DNA of 64,000 nt from Halovenus aranensis (GTDB taxonomy: Archaea > Halobacteriota > Halobacteria > Halobacteriales > Haloarculaceae), in contig NZ_FNFC01000010.1 in assembly GCF_900100385.1 (NCBI RefSeq), forward strand, positions 62,001 to 126,000, given 5' to 3'. A program made the translations under genes and the position numbers. Positions within the stretch are counted from its first letter, which is position 1. Every line of letters begins with the position of its first letter. This document shows positions 9,056 to 16,951 of this stretch, in pieces. Below the pieces are notes generated by a model. The model made no database searches and was not told where the DNA came from. It saw only the letters and a program-made list of their open reading frames with translations.

Positions 9056-10282
9056 CTACACGACCAGCGGTATCAGCAACACCCCCATGAGCGTCATCCG
9101 GCGCGAGCCAAAGCGCGCGGGAATCAGTCCGACAGCCGTGGCGACGCCGAACACGGCGAGTCCGACGACACCGGTAAGGGCGGCGACGAGTACACAGAGA
9201 AAGCCGAGCACGCCGACCGACAGCCGGACGTTGTCGACCGACCCGACGAGTTCGAGGTACCGATCGCCGACGACGAGGACGAGTACGAACGCCACGGCGG
9301 CGGCGATAGCGACGCTCCCGAGCAGTATCGGGAGGTTGTGAGGGACGCCGGTGTTCTCGACGGCGACTAACACCCCAGTCCGGGGACTGCCCAGTGCGAC
9401 GAGTGCAAACAGCGCGAAGACGCTGTTCGCCGTGCTGACGCCGCTTGTGGCGACGACGAACGCTCGTGGCCCGCGATGTGGGACCACGACCATCGCTGCA
9501 CCAGCCGCGATAGCCGCCGAGATGCCCGGCAGATAGCCGACGAGCGCGCCACAGAGCGTTCCAGCGAGACCGATACCGAAGACGAACCGCCGGGAAGCCG
9601 TCACCCGTGTGTCGGCCTGTGGCGGGACCCCCTCGCCACCCAGTGCCTCGATGAGAATCGGTGCGCCGAACAATCCGGCGAACAGGGGCACGAGCATGTC
9701 GCCGGCTGGCAACACGCCATCGACCGGAATATCGAGAGTGAAGACCCCGAGGGCCCCGCTGAGACAAAGCGACAGCGCGCCGCCGAGGCGCGCGAGGAGT
9801 GTCTGCTCGGTGACGACGAGCAGCAGTGCCACGATACCGAGGACGACCGAGAGGTTCGCGGCAATCGTCGGATAGAGCTGTTCCATCCCGAGGGTAATGG
9901 GGACCGCAAGCGGGACCGCGAAACCAACGGCGAGCGCGCTCCCGAGCGCTGAGAGCCGGAGTGCCTCGTGGCCCCTCCCTTCGAGAACGAGCTGGTGACC
10001 CGGCAGTGCGGTCGGTGCCATCGCCGGGTCCGGGACGCCAAGCGCCAGCGCGGGGACGATATCGAGAAAGGTGTGGGTTACCCCTGCCGCGAGCATCGCC
10101 GCGCCGACGTACAGTGGCTCTGCCGGGACAGCAGGGGCGATGCTGGCGAGAACGAGCGCGAAGTTGTTCGCGTGTAAACCGGGCACCAGACCGCTCACCG
10201 TGCCAAGCGAGATGCCGCCAAGGACGAACGCTAGCGCGGTAACCGTCGTCGCTGGCGCCACGCCGACTGTTCCGGGGTCCAT
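9056..10282 (-). CDS. TctA-like tripartite tricarboxylate transporter permease
   Basis: 408 residues, very hydrophobic, with about ten or more predicted helices. TctA family features are the N-terminal GTVSGLVPGLHANNFALVLA, the PTALPGHQLVLEGRGHEALR segment with its conserved PG/G-rich turn, and a repeat of the glycine-proline motif in GALVGYLPGISAAIAAGAAM. In bacteria TctA works with TctB and a TctC binding protein, but neither lies nearby, as is common for archaeal stand-alone members. It is divergent from the DUF operon at 10402, so the two DtxR-like palindromes at 10353-10402 lie in the shared intergenic region. Substrate unknown. Confidence 0.8.
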   Translation of the reverse strand: MDPGTVGVAPATTVTALAFVLGGISLGTVSGLVPGLHANNFALVLASIAPAVPAEPLYVGAAMLAAGVTHTFLDIVPALALGVPDPAMAPTALPGHQLVLEGRGHEALRLSALGSALAVGFAVPLAVPITLGMEQLYPTIAANLSVVLGIVALLLVVTEQTLLARLGGALSLCLSGALGVFTLDIPVDGVLPAGDMLVPLFAGLFGAPILIEALGGEGVPPQADTRVTASRRFVFGIGLAGTLCGALVGYLPGISAAIAAGAAMVVVPHRGPRAFVVATSGVSTANSVFALFALVALGSPRTGVLVAVENTGVPHNLPILLGSVAIAAAVAFVLVLVVGDRYLELVGSVDNVRLSVGVLGFLCVLVAALTGVVGLAVFGVATAVGLIPARFGSRRMTLMGVLLIPLVV

Positions 10283-10352
10283 CCCGCCGAACTGGCTCGT
10301 GGTCTGATTTAAATTATCGGTGAGCTACCAGTACCTGTCAGACCACTCTCGA

Positions 10353-10368
10353 TTTAGGCATACCTAAA
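10353..10368. promoter_or_regulatory. Palindromic metal-regulator-like operator 1
   Basis: TTTAGGCATACCTAAA is a near-perfect 16-bp inverted repeat (arms TTTAGG and CCTAAA). It resembles DtxR/IdeR/SirR-type iron or manganese boxes. It overlaps the 5-prime edge of the AT-rich TATA-like element of the gene at 10402. A second copy begins 34 bp further on. Confidence 0.65.
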
Positions 10369-10374
10369 ATATAA
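10366..10374 (+). promoter_or_regulatory. TATA-like box of the 10402 operon
   Basis: AAAATATAA is centred about 32 nt before the ATG at 10402. That spacing fits a transcript that is leaderless or nearly so, the common haloarchaeal arrangement. It sits between the two palindromes. Confidence 0.55.
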
Positions 10375-10386
10375 GCCGGTCCGCGT

Positions 10387-10402
10387 TTTAGGCTTGCCTA
10401 AA
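10387..10402. promoter_or_regulatory. Palindromic metal-regulator-like operator 2, overlapping the start codon
   Basis: TTTAGGCTTGCCTAAA repeats the arms of operator 1 exactly (TTTAGG and CCTAAA), 34 bp downstream. Its last base is the A of the ATG at 10402-10404, so a bound repressor would cover the probable transcription start. Confidence 0.65.
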
Positions 10403-10689
10403 TGATTGAAACGCCGCTCACCGACATCCGTTCGTACATCGAATCGCTGTCGAGCGACTCGGGAGAGTACTATCTCGTCTGTGCGCGGACGGGCGAACAG
10501 CCCGTGCCTGCTGCTGGCTGCCGGTTCGATTCGCGTGAACAGGCTCGGGCCGGCGCACGGGCGACCGAACAGTACAGGGCGCAGCTCCGACAGTACGACC
10601 CTCGGGTCGCCTGCCACGACATTATCGTCTGCCAGGCTCACGCCCCTCCTGAGCGAGCGACGGTCGTCCGACGGGGTGAACCAGCGTGA
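10402..10689 (+). CDS. Small haloarchaeal protein, DUF7552-like
   Basis: 95 residues, starting MIETPLTDIRSYIESLSS. It is acidic at the start and ends with a basic stretch, ERATVVRRGEPA. It contains YYLVCARTGEQPVPAAGCRF and a helical DSREQARAGARATEQYRAQL. From memory it resembles the haloarchaeal DUF7552 family of unknown function; I could not check this. There is no signal peptide, membrane helix or clear metal-binding cluster, though four Cys/His residues (C28, C40 and the CHD motif) are present. It overlaps the next gene by 4 nt (GTGA), so the pair is an operon, and its promoter carries two DtxR-like palindromes. Confidence 0.8.
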   Translation: MIETPLTDIRSYIESLSSDSGEYYLVCARTGEQPVPAAGCRFDSREQARAGARATEQYRAQLRQYDPRVACHDIIVCQAHAPPERATVVRRGEPA

Positions 10690-11474
10690 CGACGCCAGTC
10701 GAACAGGCGCTTGCCCGGGTCGAGGACGAACAGGACCATATTCGTGAGCTACGAAGCGGCTTCGACGTATTCGAGCGCGAGGTCCGCCAGCTCTCGGCGG
10801 TTTCGCCGCGGAGCCAACGGCAAGCTAGCCAGGCCGCTGCCGGCGGAACCGTCGCTGCGACACAGCCCCTTGGCGGGAACGCGGGCAAGCGCGACCGCTG
10901 TGCAAAAGTCCGTGACCTGTTTGCTGACCACGTGCAGGCACGCGTTCGCGTCGGGAACGAACCGCTACTGGAGACTGTCCGGGGCGAACTGGGCGACCGG
11001 GTCGCGCTGGCGCTCGCCCCGACCACTGACACCGGCTTCACCGAGACAGTCAAATCCGAACTACTGTCTGTGACCGAACAGCGACAGACCAAACTCGACG
11101 CGATGGAGCGCGCCCTCGATACCGAGGCTGCGTCGCTCCAACAGGCTATCGAGGCGATTCCAGAGGTCGAACACTCTCTCGAACCGACCCACGGGCCGCT
11201 GCTGACGCTTGGCTTTACCGAGCTTCAGGCGCGTCACAACGCGCTTCTGTCCTGTGAGCGCCGCTTGGAAGGGCTTGTGCAGTCGAGACAACAGCATCTC
11301 CACGCCGCGACAGGAGCCGACGCGGCAGTCGGCCTGACCCACCACTCGCTGGCCGAGTACCTCTATGACTCGCTTGCAACGCCACATCCTGTGCTATCGA
11401 CGCTCACAGAACTCACTGCGTACTGCCGAGAACAGAAACGGGCGGTCCGGGACCACCTCACCCGCCGAGTCTAG
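10686..11474 (+). CDS. Helical cytoplasmic protein, DUF7260-like
   Basis: 262 residues from a GTG overlapping the stop of the preceding gene. It begins MTTPVEQALARVEDEQDHIR and is predicted almost wholly helical, with long heptad-like stretches around residues 5-35, 130-160 and 185-205. From memory it belongs to the haloarchaeal DUF7260 group, whose role is unknown. It has no signal peptide or membrane span. Its translational coupling to the DUF7552-like gene and the metal-box promoter suggest that the pair acts together under metal control (inference). It converges with idi, the two stops overlapping by 3 nt. Confidence 0.8.
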   Translation: MTTPVEQALARVEDEQDHIRELRSGFDVFEREVRQLSAVSPRSQRQASQAAAGGTVAATQPLGGNAGKRDRCAKVRDLFADHVQARVRVGNEPLLETVRGELGDRVALALAPTTDTGFTETVKSELLSVTEQRQTKLDAMERALDTEAASLQQAIEAIPEVEHSLEPTHGPLLTLGFTELQARHNALLSCERRLEGLVQSRQQHLHAATGADAAVGLTHHSLAEYLYDSLATPHPVLSTLTELTAYCREQKRAVRDHLTRRV

Positions 11475-12040
11475 CGGTTCTCGAAGTCCCGTCGCATCGC
11501 AATCTCGAACCAGGGACAGAGGCGGAGCTGGCGATACCACCGGGGGTGGTGATAGAGGCGCTCGTAGGGAACCCACATGACGCCGCCGACCTCCTCGGGG
11601 TCGGGTTCGAGCCGAGTGTCGGTCAGCGTAGCCTGCAAGACGGCACAGACCTCGTGTTCGACGCCTTTGTCGTGGTAGTAGCGCTTGTACTCGAAGCGGT
11701 CGGTCACCTGCAGGTCGTCGTACTGGTCGGCTGTCACGCCGAGTTCCTCTTCGAGGCGCTCGGTCGCCGCCTCTGTCTGGCTCTGTCCGGCAACCGGGTG
11801 CGAGGCGACGGTGCCGTCCCAGTAGGTGTCCCAGAGGCGCTTGCCCGGGCTCCGCTGGGCGAGCAGAATGTGCCCGCCCTCGTCGAACAACAGCGTCGTG
11901 AACGCACGATGGCGAATCCCTTCGCCCGTGTGTGCGTCGAGTCGGTTGACTTGGCCTTGTTCGTTGTCGTCGGCGTCGACCGCGATAACGTCCTGCCGTG
12001 CGTTCTCGTGGGCGTTCTCGTCCCCTCGCGTGTCGCTCAT
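11471..12040 (-). CDS. idi: Isopentenyl-diphosphate delta-isomerase, type I (Nudix family)
   Basis: 189 residues from the ATG at 12040 (MSDTRGDENAHENARQDVIA). The enzyme interconverts IPP and DMAPP to feed archaeal lipid and carotenoid synthesis. Features are GIRHRAFTTLLFDEGGHILL, RLWDTYWDGTVASHPV, the Nudix-like helix AATERLEEELGV, FEYKRYY (Tyr118) and EHEVCAVLQA, where Glu130 matches the catalytic Glu116 of the Escherichia coli enzyme. The catalytic Cys67 of E. coli, in its VCGHP motif, aligns here with Ala79 (VASHP). Haloarchaeal homologues may share this change, so it need not mean loss of activity. Confidence 0.9.
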   Translation of the reverse strand: MSDTRGDENAHENARQDVIAVDADDNEQGQVNRLDAHTGEGIRHRAFTTLLFDEGGHILLAQRSPGKRLWDTYWDGTVASHPVAGQSQTEAATERLEEELGVTADQYDDLQVTDRFEYKRYYHDKGVEHEVCAVLQATLTDTRLEPDPEEVGGVMWVPYERLYHHPRWYRQLRLCPWFEIAMRRDFENR

Positions 12041-12123
12041 CAGTTCACCCCTAGTCCAGCCGCTTAAAAGTGTCTTCGGAACGGACCAGCACGAATTTGA
12101 GTCTGGCGGCAACAGATACGACT

Positions 12124-13080
12124 ATGACAACAGTTGACAGTCAACCGTCGTCTCCGGCGTCGTGGGCAACAGAGCCAGAGCAACGTTACGCTCGACGACA
12201 GAGCGCGCTCGCCGACCGCTACGACGTTGCTGTCGAATCACGGACCGTCGAGACCGACGCCGCCGGCCAGATACACTACCTGGTCGCTGGTGACCCCGAC
12301 GGCCAGCCTGTCGTCCTCTTACACGGCGTCTCCACGACAGCGGCTACCTGGCTGCCGATGGTTCCCGCGCTGACCGACGACTACCGCGTCTACATTCCCG
12401 ACCGGCCTGGCCGCGGGCTCTCGGCTGCACCGAGCTACCGCGGTCGCAATCTCCGCTGGTTCATGGTCGGCTATCTGGTCGAGTTGTTCGACGAACTCGG
12501 GCTGGACCAGGCACACGTCGTCGGGAACTCACTGGGTGGCCAGCAGGCATTTCTGCTCGCGCTCGACACTGACTGTGTTGACCGGCTCTGTCTGGTCGGC
12601 GCACCCGGCGGACTCTCTCGGGAGTTCGCACTCGCCTTTCGCCTGCTGACGGTGCGAGGGCTGAACCGACTGCTGTTTTGGCTCAACGGATTAGGCGACC
12701 CGTTTGAGACCGCCCAGCAACAGACCGAACAGACTCTGGTTGCCGACAATTCGGCAGTTTCGACGGAGTTTTACGAACTGCTCGCGGCGAGCAGCGAGAT
12801 GCCTGACCGCCAGCGGAGCCTGCGCTCGCTTCAGAGCGCACAGGGCTCGTTCGGCCGGATGCACGAGCTGTTCGATTTACGCGAGGAAGTCGTCGATATC
12901 GACCGTCCGACGGGTTTCGTCTGGGGCAGTGAAGACTCGTTTTGGGAGCCGGCGGTCGGTCGCCCTGTCGCCGAACAGATGGGTGCCGAGTTCCACGAAC
13001 TGACAGACCACGGCCACATGCCCTGGCTGGAGCCGGGCGAACAGACAGAGACAGCAGTGCGCTCGTTCCTCGACGGCTGA
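12124..13080 (+). CDS. Alpha/beta-fold hydrolase
   Basis: 318 residues from the ATG at 12124 (MTTVDSQPSS); an in-frame ATG 54 nt upstream would add an atypical leader. The alpha/beta hydrolase fold is clear: oxyanion segment VVLLHGVSTTAATW (residues 63-76), nucleophile elbow GNSLGGQ with Ser136, acid Asp271 in WGSEDSFW, and catalytic His298 in HGHMPWLEPGE. A lid region lies at about residues 165-245. It is close to esterases and epoxide hydrolase-like enzymes; the substrate cannot be told. It is divergent from idi and convergent with livM of cluster 2, 1 bp apart. Confidence 0.9.
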   Translation: MTTVDSQPSSPASWATEPEQRYARRQSALADRYDVAVESRTVETDAAGQIHYLVAGDPDGQPVVLLHGVSTTAATWLPMVPALTDDYRVYIPDRPGRGLSAAPSYRGRNLRWFMVGYLVELFDELGLDQAHVVGNSLGGQQAFLLALDTDCVDRLCLVGAPGGLSREFALAFRLLTVRGLNRLLFWLNGLGDPFETAQQQTEQTLVADNSAVSTEFYELLAASSEMPDRQRSLRSLQSAQGSFGRMHELFDLREEVVDIDRPTGFVWGSEDSFWEPAVGRPVAEQMGAEFHELTDHGHMPWLEPGEQTETAVRSFLDG

Positions 13081-13081
13081 G

Positions 13082-14419
13082 CTACTTGTCGCCGCCAAAC
13101 CGGGCCGCAATCTTCCGGGAGACGTGTTTCGAGACCGACTCCGTCCCCAGCCGAAGCCGTAGCGTCCCGAGCAGGCCGATGGGGACAAAGAGGACGAACA
13201 ACACGAAGATAATGCCCGCGTAGAACTCGCCGTGGCCGGTCATGAACGAGTCCATCGCTTTGCTGACTGTTAGCCCGCCGCTGATAGTCGCGTCGAGGAT
13301 ACTGTCCGGGATGTTCTGTTCGAGGAACGGCTGGAGGCCGCCGCCACTCCCCTCGCGGGCGAGGAACTCCTCGACCCATTCGAGGAAGAGATAGCCAAAC
13401 AGCGGACCGGCGAGTGTCTTCAGCCCGCCGATGATAGCCGCCACCAGCGCGAAGCCGGTCACGAGGAAGAAGAAACTGTTCTGCGGGTTGATGAACCCCT
13501 GGTAGCCGACGAGTAGGCCCCCGGCAATCGCGCCGAAGAAGGCACTCACCGCGAACGCACCCATCTTGAACCAGAAGGTGTTGTACCCGATTGCGCGGGC
13601 ACGCTCCTCGTTTTCGCTGATGGCAATCATCACGCGGCCAAACGGCGAGTGGATGATGCGCTGCATCGCCAGATAGCAGAGCAGGACGACTGCGCCGATA
13701 GCGAAATACGAGACGACGATAGCCGGACTCGTCTCGCTGAACATCGGTGCCAGGTCGAGCCCCAGCAGCGACGTATCCCCGAACGCTCCGAGTTCGACCT
13801 GCAGTGCGTCGACGAAGGGGACCCCAAGCTCCGGATTGAACGTCTCGACGGAGGAAGGGGTGCCGGGCGTCACGCCGTCTGCCGGGTCGCTCCCGCCAGG
13901 CGTGATGAAATCGAGGTTCTTAGAGGCGACGAACAGGATTTCGGACACCCCGAGGGTAATCATCGCGAAGTAAACTCCTGAGAGCCTGAACGAGATGAGT
14001 CCGACCAGCACGGCCGCGACGACGGCGACCAGCGCACCCAGCACCAGCAGCGTCATAAAGGGTAGTTCGGCGGGCAACAGCGGGAGTTGTCCGTTGTAGC
14101 CGAGGACGACGAAGTACGCGCCGATGCCGAAGAAGGCGGCGTGACCGAACGAGAGATAGCCGGTGTAGCCGCTGACGAAATCGAACGACATCGCGAACAG
14201 CCCGAGCCACAACACCGTCAGCATCGTCCGGGGGCGCAAGAGCAGTGTCTCTGCGAACAGCCCGAACTGCCCGACGAGGAAGTCGTAGGCGAACGGGTAG
14301 AGAACGAACAGCGCCACCACGGCGATATGCACCGTGTGGTCGCGCAGATACTGGCCGACCCAGGCGGGCAACAGACCCGAACCAGACGTATCCTCGGTGC
14401 TCGCTGTCTCGGTACTCAT
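13082..14419 (-). CDS. livM: HAAT-family ABC permease, LivM type (cluster 2)
   Basis: 445 residues and the last gene of the livK-G-F-H-M operon. Signature segments are SFDFVSGYTGYLSFGHAAFF, LISFRLSGVYFAMITLGVSE, and the coupling loop FGRVMIAISENEERARAIGY. An inserted extracellular loop at about residues 165-205 (DFITPGGSDPADGVTPGTPS) lies between helices. The C-terminal tail RLGTESVSKHVSRKIAARFG is basic and probably cytoplasmic. It overlaps livH by 4 nt. It is the second membrane subunit for the transporter served by the binding protein at 16952-18409. Confidence 0.93.
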   Translation of the reverse strand: MSTETASTEDTSGSGLLPAWVGQYLRDHTVHIAVVALFVLYPFAYDFLVGQFGLFAETLLLRPRTMLTVLWLGLFAMSFDFVSGYTGYLSFGHAAFFGIGAYFVVLGYNGQLPLLPAELPFMTLLVLGALVAVVAAVLVGLISFRLSGVYFAMITLGVSEILFVASKNLDFITPGGSDPADGVTPGTPSSVETFNPELGVPFVDALQVELGAFGDTSLLGLDLAPMFSETSPAIVVSYFAIGAVVLLCYLAMQRIIHSPFGRVMIAISENEERARAIGYNTFWFKMGAFAVSAFFGAIAGGLLVGYQGFINPQNSFFFLVTGFALVAAIIGGLKTLAGPLFGYLFLEWVEEFLAREGSGGGLQPFLEQNIPDSILDATISGGLTVSKAMDSFMTGHGEFYAGIIFVLFVLFVPIGLLGTLRLRLGTESVSKHVSRKIAARFGGDK

Positions 14420-15477
14420 CCGTGATCACCCTGTCCTTCGACGCCGAACAGGCCACGTGGTTGGAGAATGAGCATCACAACCAGGATGGCGAAGATGAGC
14501 AACTGGTCGATATCGGTGAAGGTGACCACCTCGACTCGGAACGCCCAGGTCGCCAGCGCGTCGAGCATCCCGACGAGCAGCGAGGCCACGACAGTCCCCT
14601 TGAACGAGCCCAGGCCGCCGACGATGACGATGACAAACGCCGGCAGGAGGACGCCGAGTGCGAGCGGGACGTTCACCCGCCAGAGCGGCGACCACATCAA
14701 CATCACGCCGGCGGCCCCGGCGAGGCCGGACCCGATAGCGAAGACGACTGTGAAGGTGCGATTGATGTTGATGCCGAGTGCCCGTGCCATCTCGTCGTCT
14801 TCGACGCCGGCACGCACAAACAGGCCGTAGCGGGTCTCGTTGAGGAAATACCAGATGCCAGCTACCGTGAGTATACCCAACAGAATCTGGAATGGGTGGA
14901 GGCCACCGATACTGACACCGAGGAGGTTGAACGTGCCGTCGAGACTCTCCGGGATGGTCTCGTCGCGCGGAATCGACCAGTCGATTGCCTCCCGGCCGCT
15001 GTTTACGTTGTAGTAGTCGACGAGCATGCGCATGAGTTCCTCCATCGTAATCGAGACGCCGAACGTGAGCAATATCATGTATATCGGCGGATACTCGTAG
15101 AGTCGCCTGATGAGTGCGACCTCGAAGACCACACCGAGCACGGCGAGCAGGACGAACACACCCACCAGTATCAGCAGGAACGTCGCGACAGAGCCGACCA
15201 GCCCCATCGAGCCGACACCGAGAGCCAGCACTGCTGTGCCGGCGATGTAGGCACCGTACATCGTGAACGCGCCGTGTGCGAAGTTGATAACATCCATCAG
15301 GCCGAAGATGAGTGTCAGCCCGCTCGCAATCATCAGATAGAGACTCGCTTTCGCCAGCCCCTCAACGAAGACACTCGCAAACTCCGTCGGGGAGGTGAAC
15401 AGGTCGACGACCTCACCGACAGAGAGCGGCACGCCGGCCGCGAGCGCCGGGTCGAGTGCTGCTGTGAGTCCAGTCAT
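14416..15477 (-). CDS. livH: HAAT-family ABC permease, LivH type (cluster 2)
   Basis: 353 residues. The first about 45 residues are a long periplasm-side or amphipathic leader, then the LivH core starts SLYLMIASGLTLIFGLMDVI and NFAHGAFTMYGAY. The coupling segment VRAGVEDDEMARALGINI is present, as is GGLGSFKGTVVASLLVGM near the end. It overlaps livM and livF by 4 nt on either side, so all are probably co-transcribed and co-translated. Confidence 0.93.
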   Translation of the reverse strand: MTGLTAALDPALAAGVPLSVGEVVDLFTSPTEFASVFVEGLAKASLYLMIASGLTLIFGLMDVINFAHGAFTMYGAYIAGTAVLALGVGSMGLVGSVATFLLILVGVFVLLAVLGVVFEVALIRRLYEYPPIYMILLTFGVSITMEELMRMLVDYYNVNSGREAIDWSIPRDETIPESLDGTFNLLGVSIGGLHPFQILLGILTVAGIWYFLNETRYGLFVRAGVEDDEMARALGININRTFTVVFAIGSGLAGAAGVMLMWSPLWRVNVPLALGVLLPAFVIVIVGGLGSFKGTVVASLLVGMLDALATWAFRVEVVTFTDIDQLLIFAILVVMLILQPRGLFGVEGQGDHG

Positions 15478-16172
15478 GCCGAGAGATACCTCCTGAGTCG
15501 TTCGTCGTCGACACTGACCTCACTCGTCTTGCCCGAGTCGACGATTGTGCCGTGGTCCATCACGTAGAATCTATCCGCGAGGTCGAGCGCGAGCCCGAGT
15601 TTCTGCTCGACGAGCAAGATTGGGAGTGACTCCGAGGCTGCGAGCAGTGCTTCGCCGACGTCGGTGACGATTTTCGGAGCGAGCCCCTCGCTTGGCTCGT
15701 CGACGAGCAACAGGTCGTTGCCGCCGACGAGGCCACGCGCGATGGCGAGCATCTGTTGTTGCCCGCCCGAGAGGTCGCCGGCCCGCTGGTCGGCTCGCTC
15801 GCCTAGAATCGGGAACGTCTCGTAGGCCAACTCCAGGGCCTCGGCCTCGCTCGCGTCGCCGGGCACCGACGCCCTGACGTTCTCCTCGACGCTGAGTCGG
15901 CTGAACATCCGGCGGTCCTCTGGAATCCAGCCGATGCCGGCGTCGGCAACCTCGTAGGTGTCTTTACCGACGAGTTCCTCGCCTTTGAACTGTATCGAGC
16001 CCTGACGCGGCGGCGTCAACTGGAGAATCGAACGGAACGTCGTCGTCTTGCCGACGCCGTTCCGGCCGAGCAACGCGACGACCTCGCCTTCCTCGACAGA
16101 GAGGTCGACGCCTTGGAGGATGTGGCTCTGGCCGTAGTAGGTGTGTACGTCGTCGAGTTCGAGCAGCGTCAT
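15474..16172 (-). CDS. livF: HAAT-family ABC ATP-binding protein, LivF type (cluster 2)
   Basis: 232 residues from the ATG at 16172 (MTLLELDDVHTYYGQSHILQ); the open frame continues upstream but there overlaps livG. Walker A is GRNGVGKTT, the signature is LSGGQQQMLAIARG, Walker B is LLLVDEPSEGLAP and the end of the core is ILLVEQKLGLALDLADRFYV, with Gln in the LivF-type switch position. The GRNGVGKT variant and YYGQSHIL start resemble LivF/UrtE relatives that serve amides or aromatic acids, but substrate assignment is not possible. Confidence 0.93.
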   Translation of the reverse strand: MTLLELDDVHTYYGQSHILQGVDLSVEEGEVVALLGRNGVGKTTTFRSILQLTPPRQGSIQFKGEELVGKDTYEVADAGIGWIPEDRRMFSRLSVEENVRASVPGDASEAEALELAYETFPILGERADQRAGDLSGGQQQMLAIARGLVGGNDLLLVDEPSEGLAPKIVTDVGEALLAASESLPILLVEQKLGLALDLADRFYVMDHGTIVDSGKTSEVSVDDERLRRYLSA

Positions 16173-16948
16173 GCGACCCCCTCCGAGCGCTGCAGGTCGC
16201 CTGGTTCGTAGCCGCCGAGATAGGCGTCCTGAACCTCGGGATTCCCGCGAATCGCGTCCGGCTCGCCGTCGGCGATAATTTCGCCCTGATTGAGGACGAC
16301 AATCCGGTCGGAGACGTCCATCACGAGGTCCATGTTGTGTTCGACGAGTAACACGGCGTGGTCGGTGGCCACGTCTTCGATAATTTGGCGAATCGAGTCC
16401 ACGTCTTCGGTGGAGACGCCGGCGTTTGGTTCGTCGAGCAACAGCACGTCGGGGTCGCCCGCGAGTGCGATACCGACCTCGAGCTGTCGTTTCTCGCCGT
16501 GGCTGAGGTTTTCGGCGGGCTGGCTCGCTTTCTCGTCGAGTCCGACCCGTTCGAGAATCTCGTGGGCGCGTTCGTAGTGGTCGTCGAAGGCGTTGACGTT
16601 GCGCCAGAACCGCCAGGAGTCGTCGCTGTGTGCCTGCTGGGCGATGCGGACGTTCTCCAGGACGGAACTCGTCGGAAAAACATTCGTTATCTGGTACGAG
16701 CGGTGGACGCCGAGCTGTGCGGTTTCGTAGGTTGTGTCGTCGGTCACGTCGGCCCACCCATCTGCGCCGCCGAGTTCGATGCTGCCCTCGCTGGGTTCGA
16801 GCGCGCCAGTCAGGAGGTTGAAAAACGTCGTCTTGCCGGCCCCGTTGGGACCGATGAGCGACGTGAGTCTATCGTCGAGTTCGAAGTCGACACTGTCGAC
16901 GGCCGTGAGGCCACCAAAGCGTTTCGTGAGCGCCGTCGTGCGGAGCAT
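16169..16948 (-). CDS. livG: HAAT-family ABC ATP-binding protein, LivG type (cluster 2)
   Basis: 259 residues. Walker A is GPNGAGKTT, the signature is LSHGEKRQLEVGIA (an LSHG rather than LSGG variant seen in part of the LivG/UrtD group), Walker B is VLLLDEPNAGVST and the switch His lies in VLLVEHNMDLVMDVSDRIVV. It sits 3 bp after the binding-protein gene and overlaps livF by 4 nt. The LSHG variant differs from LivG of clusters 1 and 3, so this cluster belongs to a different subfamily. Confidence 0.93.
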   Translation of the reverse strand: MLRTTALTKRFGGLTAVDSVDFELDDRLTSLIGPNGAGKTTFFNLLTGALEPSEGSIELGGADGWADVTDDTTYETAQLGVHRSYQITNVFPTSSVLENVRIAQQAHSDDSWRFWRNVNAFDDHYERAHEILERVGLDEKASQPAENLSHGEKRQLEVGIALAGDPDVLLLDEPNAGVSTEDVDSIRQIIEDVATDHAVLLVEHNMDLVMDVSDRIVVLNQGEIIADGEPDAIRGNPEVQDAYLGGYEPGDLQRSEGVA

Positions 16949-16951
16949 CGC

